The position numbers were made by a program, and so were the translations under genes. Below are positions 6,360-6,715 of a stretch of 6,715 nucleotides of DNA, piece by piece (position 1 is the stretch's first letter; every line of letters starts with the position of its first letter). The stretch is from an uncultured Chlorobiota bacterium (lineage in GTDB: Bacteria; Bacteroidota; Kapaibacteriia; OLB7). The notes under the pieces were generated by a model, which worked only from the letters and a program-made list of their open reading frames with translations, was not told the DNA's origin and did no database searches. The DNA lies in the NCBI GenBank assembly GCA_946481475.1, contig CAMLOB010000219.1, positions 1 to 6,715 on the forward strand, in the 5' to 3' direction.

Positions 6360-6715
6360 ATGAAGGAAGACATCACCGAAGAGATTACACAACAGGCAGC
6401 GCTGATTCGCCAGGGAAATCGCCTGGCCGTCACACGGGGAATCACCCGTATCGAGAATGAACGTCAGGGGTGGACTGCGCTCCTTTCCACCCTATATAAA
6501 CATACCGGCAGAGCGTATCGCGTCGGCGTGACCGGTCCTCCCGGTGCGGGGAAATCGACGATCACGCAGAAGCTGATCGCACACTACCGTTCAACCGGAA
6601 AGAAAGTGGGGGTGATTGCGGTCGATCCGACTTCACCTTTTACCGGAGGGGCGATCCTGGGGGATCGCGTCCGGATGCAGTCGGAGTCGATGAACGAAGG
6701 GGTGTTTATCCGTTC
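6360..6715 (+). CDS. meaB: MeaB/ArgK-type G3E GTPase, methylmalonyl-CoA mutase chaperone (3'-truncated by window edge)
   Basis: MeaB is a SIMIBI-class GTPase that guards and reactivates adenosylcobalamin-dependent methylmalonyl-CoA mutase, gating cofactor delivery and removing damaged cofactor. The first 118 residues are present. A helical N-terminus (residues 1-50, with the family-like RLAVTRGITRIEN) leads into the Walker A GVTGPPGAGKST (56-67). Next come VGVIAVDPTSPFTGGAILGD (83-102; Asp89 in the switch I/Walker-type position, with the typical TGGAILGDRVRM), then the start of the segment ending GVFIR. This order and wording are diagnostic of the MeaB/ArgK family rather than HypB or UreG. 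The ATG at 6360 is the only usable start in frame; no Shine-Dalgarno is evident, only AAGAG about 16 nt upstream. A mutase gene would be expected nearby but would lie outside the window. The old name ArgK (transport ATPase) reflects an earlier misassignment. Confidence 0.93.
   Translation, partial: MKEDITEEITQQAALIRQGNRLAVTRGITRIENERQGWTALLSTLYKHTGRAYRVGVTGPPGAGKSTITQKLIAHYRSTGKKVGVIAVDPTSPFTGGAILGDRVRMQSESMNEGVFIR

Noticed and set aside
6050..6392. Short open frames on both strands between the ligase and meaB
   Set aside because: They read through the two repeat families and into meaB in other frames; composition and lack of motifs or ribosome sites argue against real proteins.

Overview
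The window (6,715 bp, roughly 55-58% GC by eye in the genes, clearly A/T-rich in the gaps) looks like the chromosome of a diderm, LPS-making bacterium. The evidence is lpxK (lipid A pathway), bacterial recN and a MeaB-type GTPase. Gene density is high, starts have weak or no Shine-Dalgarno sequences, and A-rich repeats fill the gaps. This would fit a Bacteroidota/Chlorobiota-like or similar candidate-phylum genome, but the sequence alone does not fix the phylum.

Layout. Positions 1-911 (+) are the 3' part of lpxK, entering from the left edge just before its P-loop. At 947-1771 (+) is a class I glutamine-amidotransferase-like peptidase C26 (gamma-glutamyl-GABA hydrolase family) with an unusual charged tail. 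Three genes then run on the minus strand: an acyl-CoA-synthetase-type adenylate-forming enzyme (6047-4344), recN (4198-2495) and a small stand-alone RelA/SpoT-type HD hydrolase (2490-1867). Diverging from the ligase, a MeaB/ArgK-type GTPase starts at 6360 (+) and runs off the right edge.

How the genes relate. lpxK and the C26 gene are probably co-transcribed. recN and the HD gene are almost contiguous (4 nt between stop and ATG), which puts a DNA-break-repair ATPase and a candidate ppGpp hydrolase on one transcript. The acyl-CoA ligase and the methylmalonyl-CoA-mutase chaperone MeaB share a divergent intergenic region, which is compatible with short- or odd-chain acyl-CoA metabolism but does not prove a link.

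The most notable non-coding signal is a family of A-rich repeats with the core TTCAAAAGGAAAA, followed by CAAA-rich sequence and GG. It occurs in all three gaps longer than 90 bp: the convergent gap (1772-1866), the gap upstream of recN (4199-4343, two tandem copies) and the divergent gap (6048-6359). In the first two gaps the repeat is closed by a perfect 12-13 bp inverted copy of its left end, giving palindromic elements that nearly fill the space. The divergent gap also carries a second, CACAAA-type repeat. I see no RNA gene, CRISPR array, transposase or phage gene, and no complete novel defence-type system.
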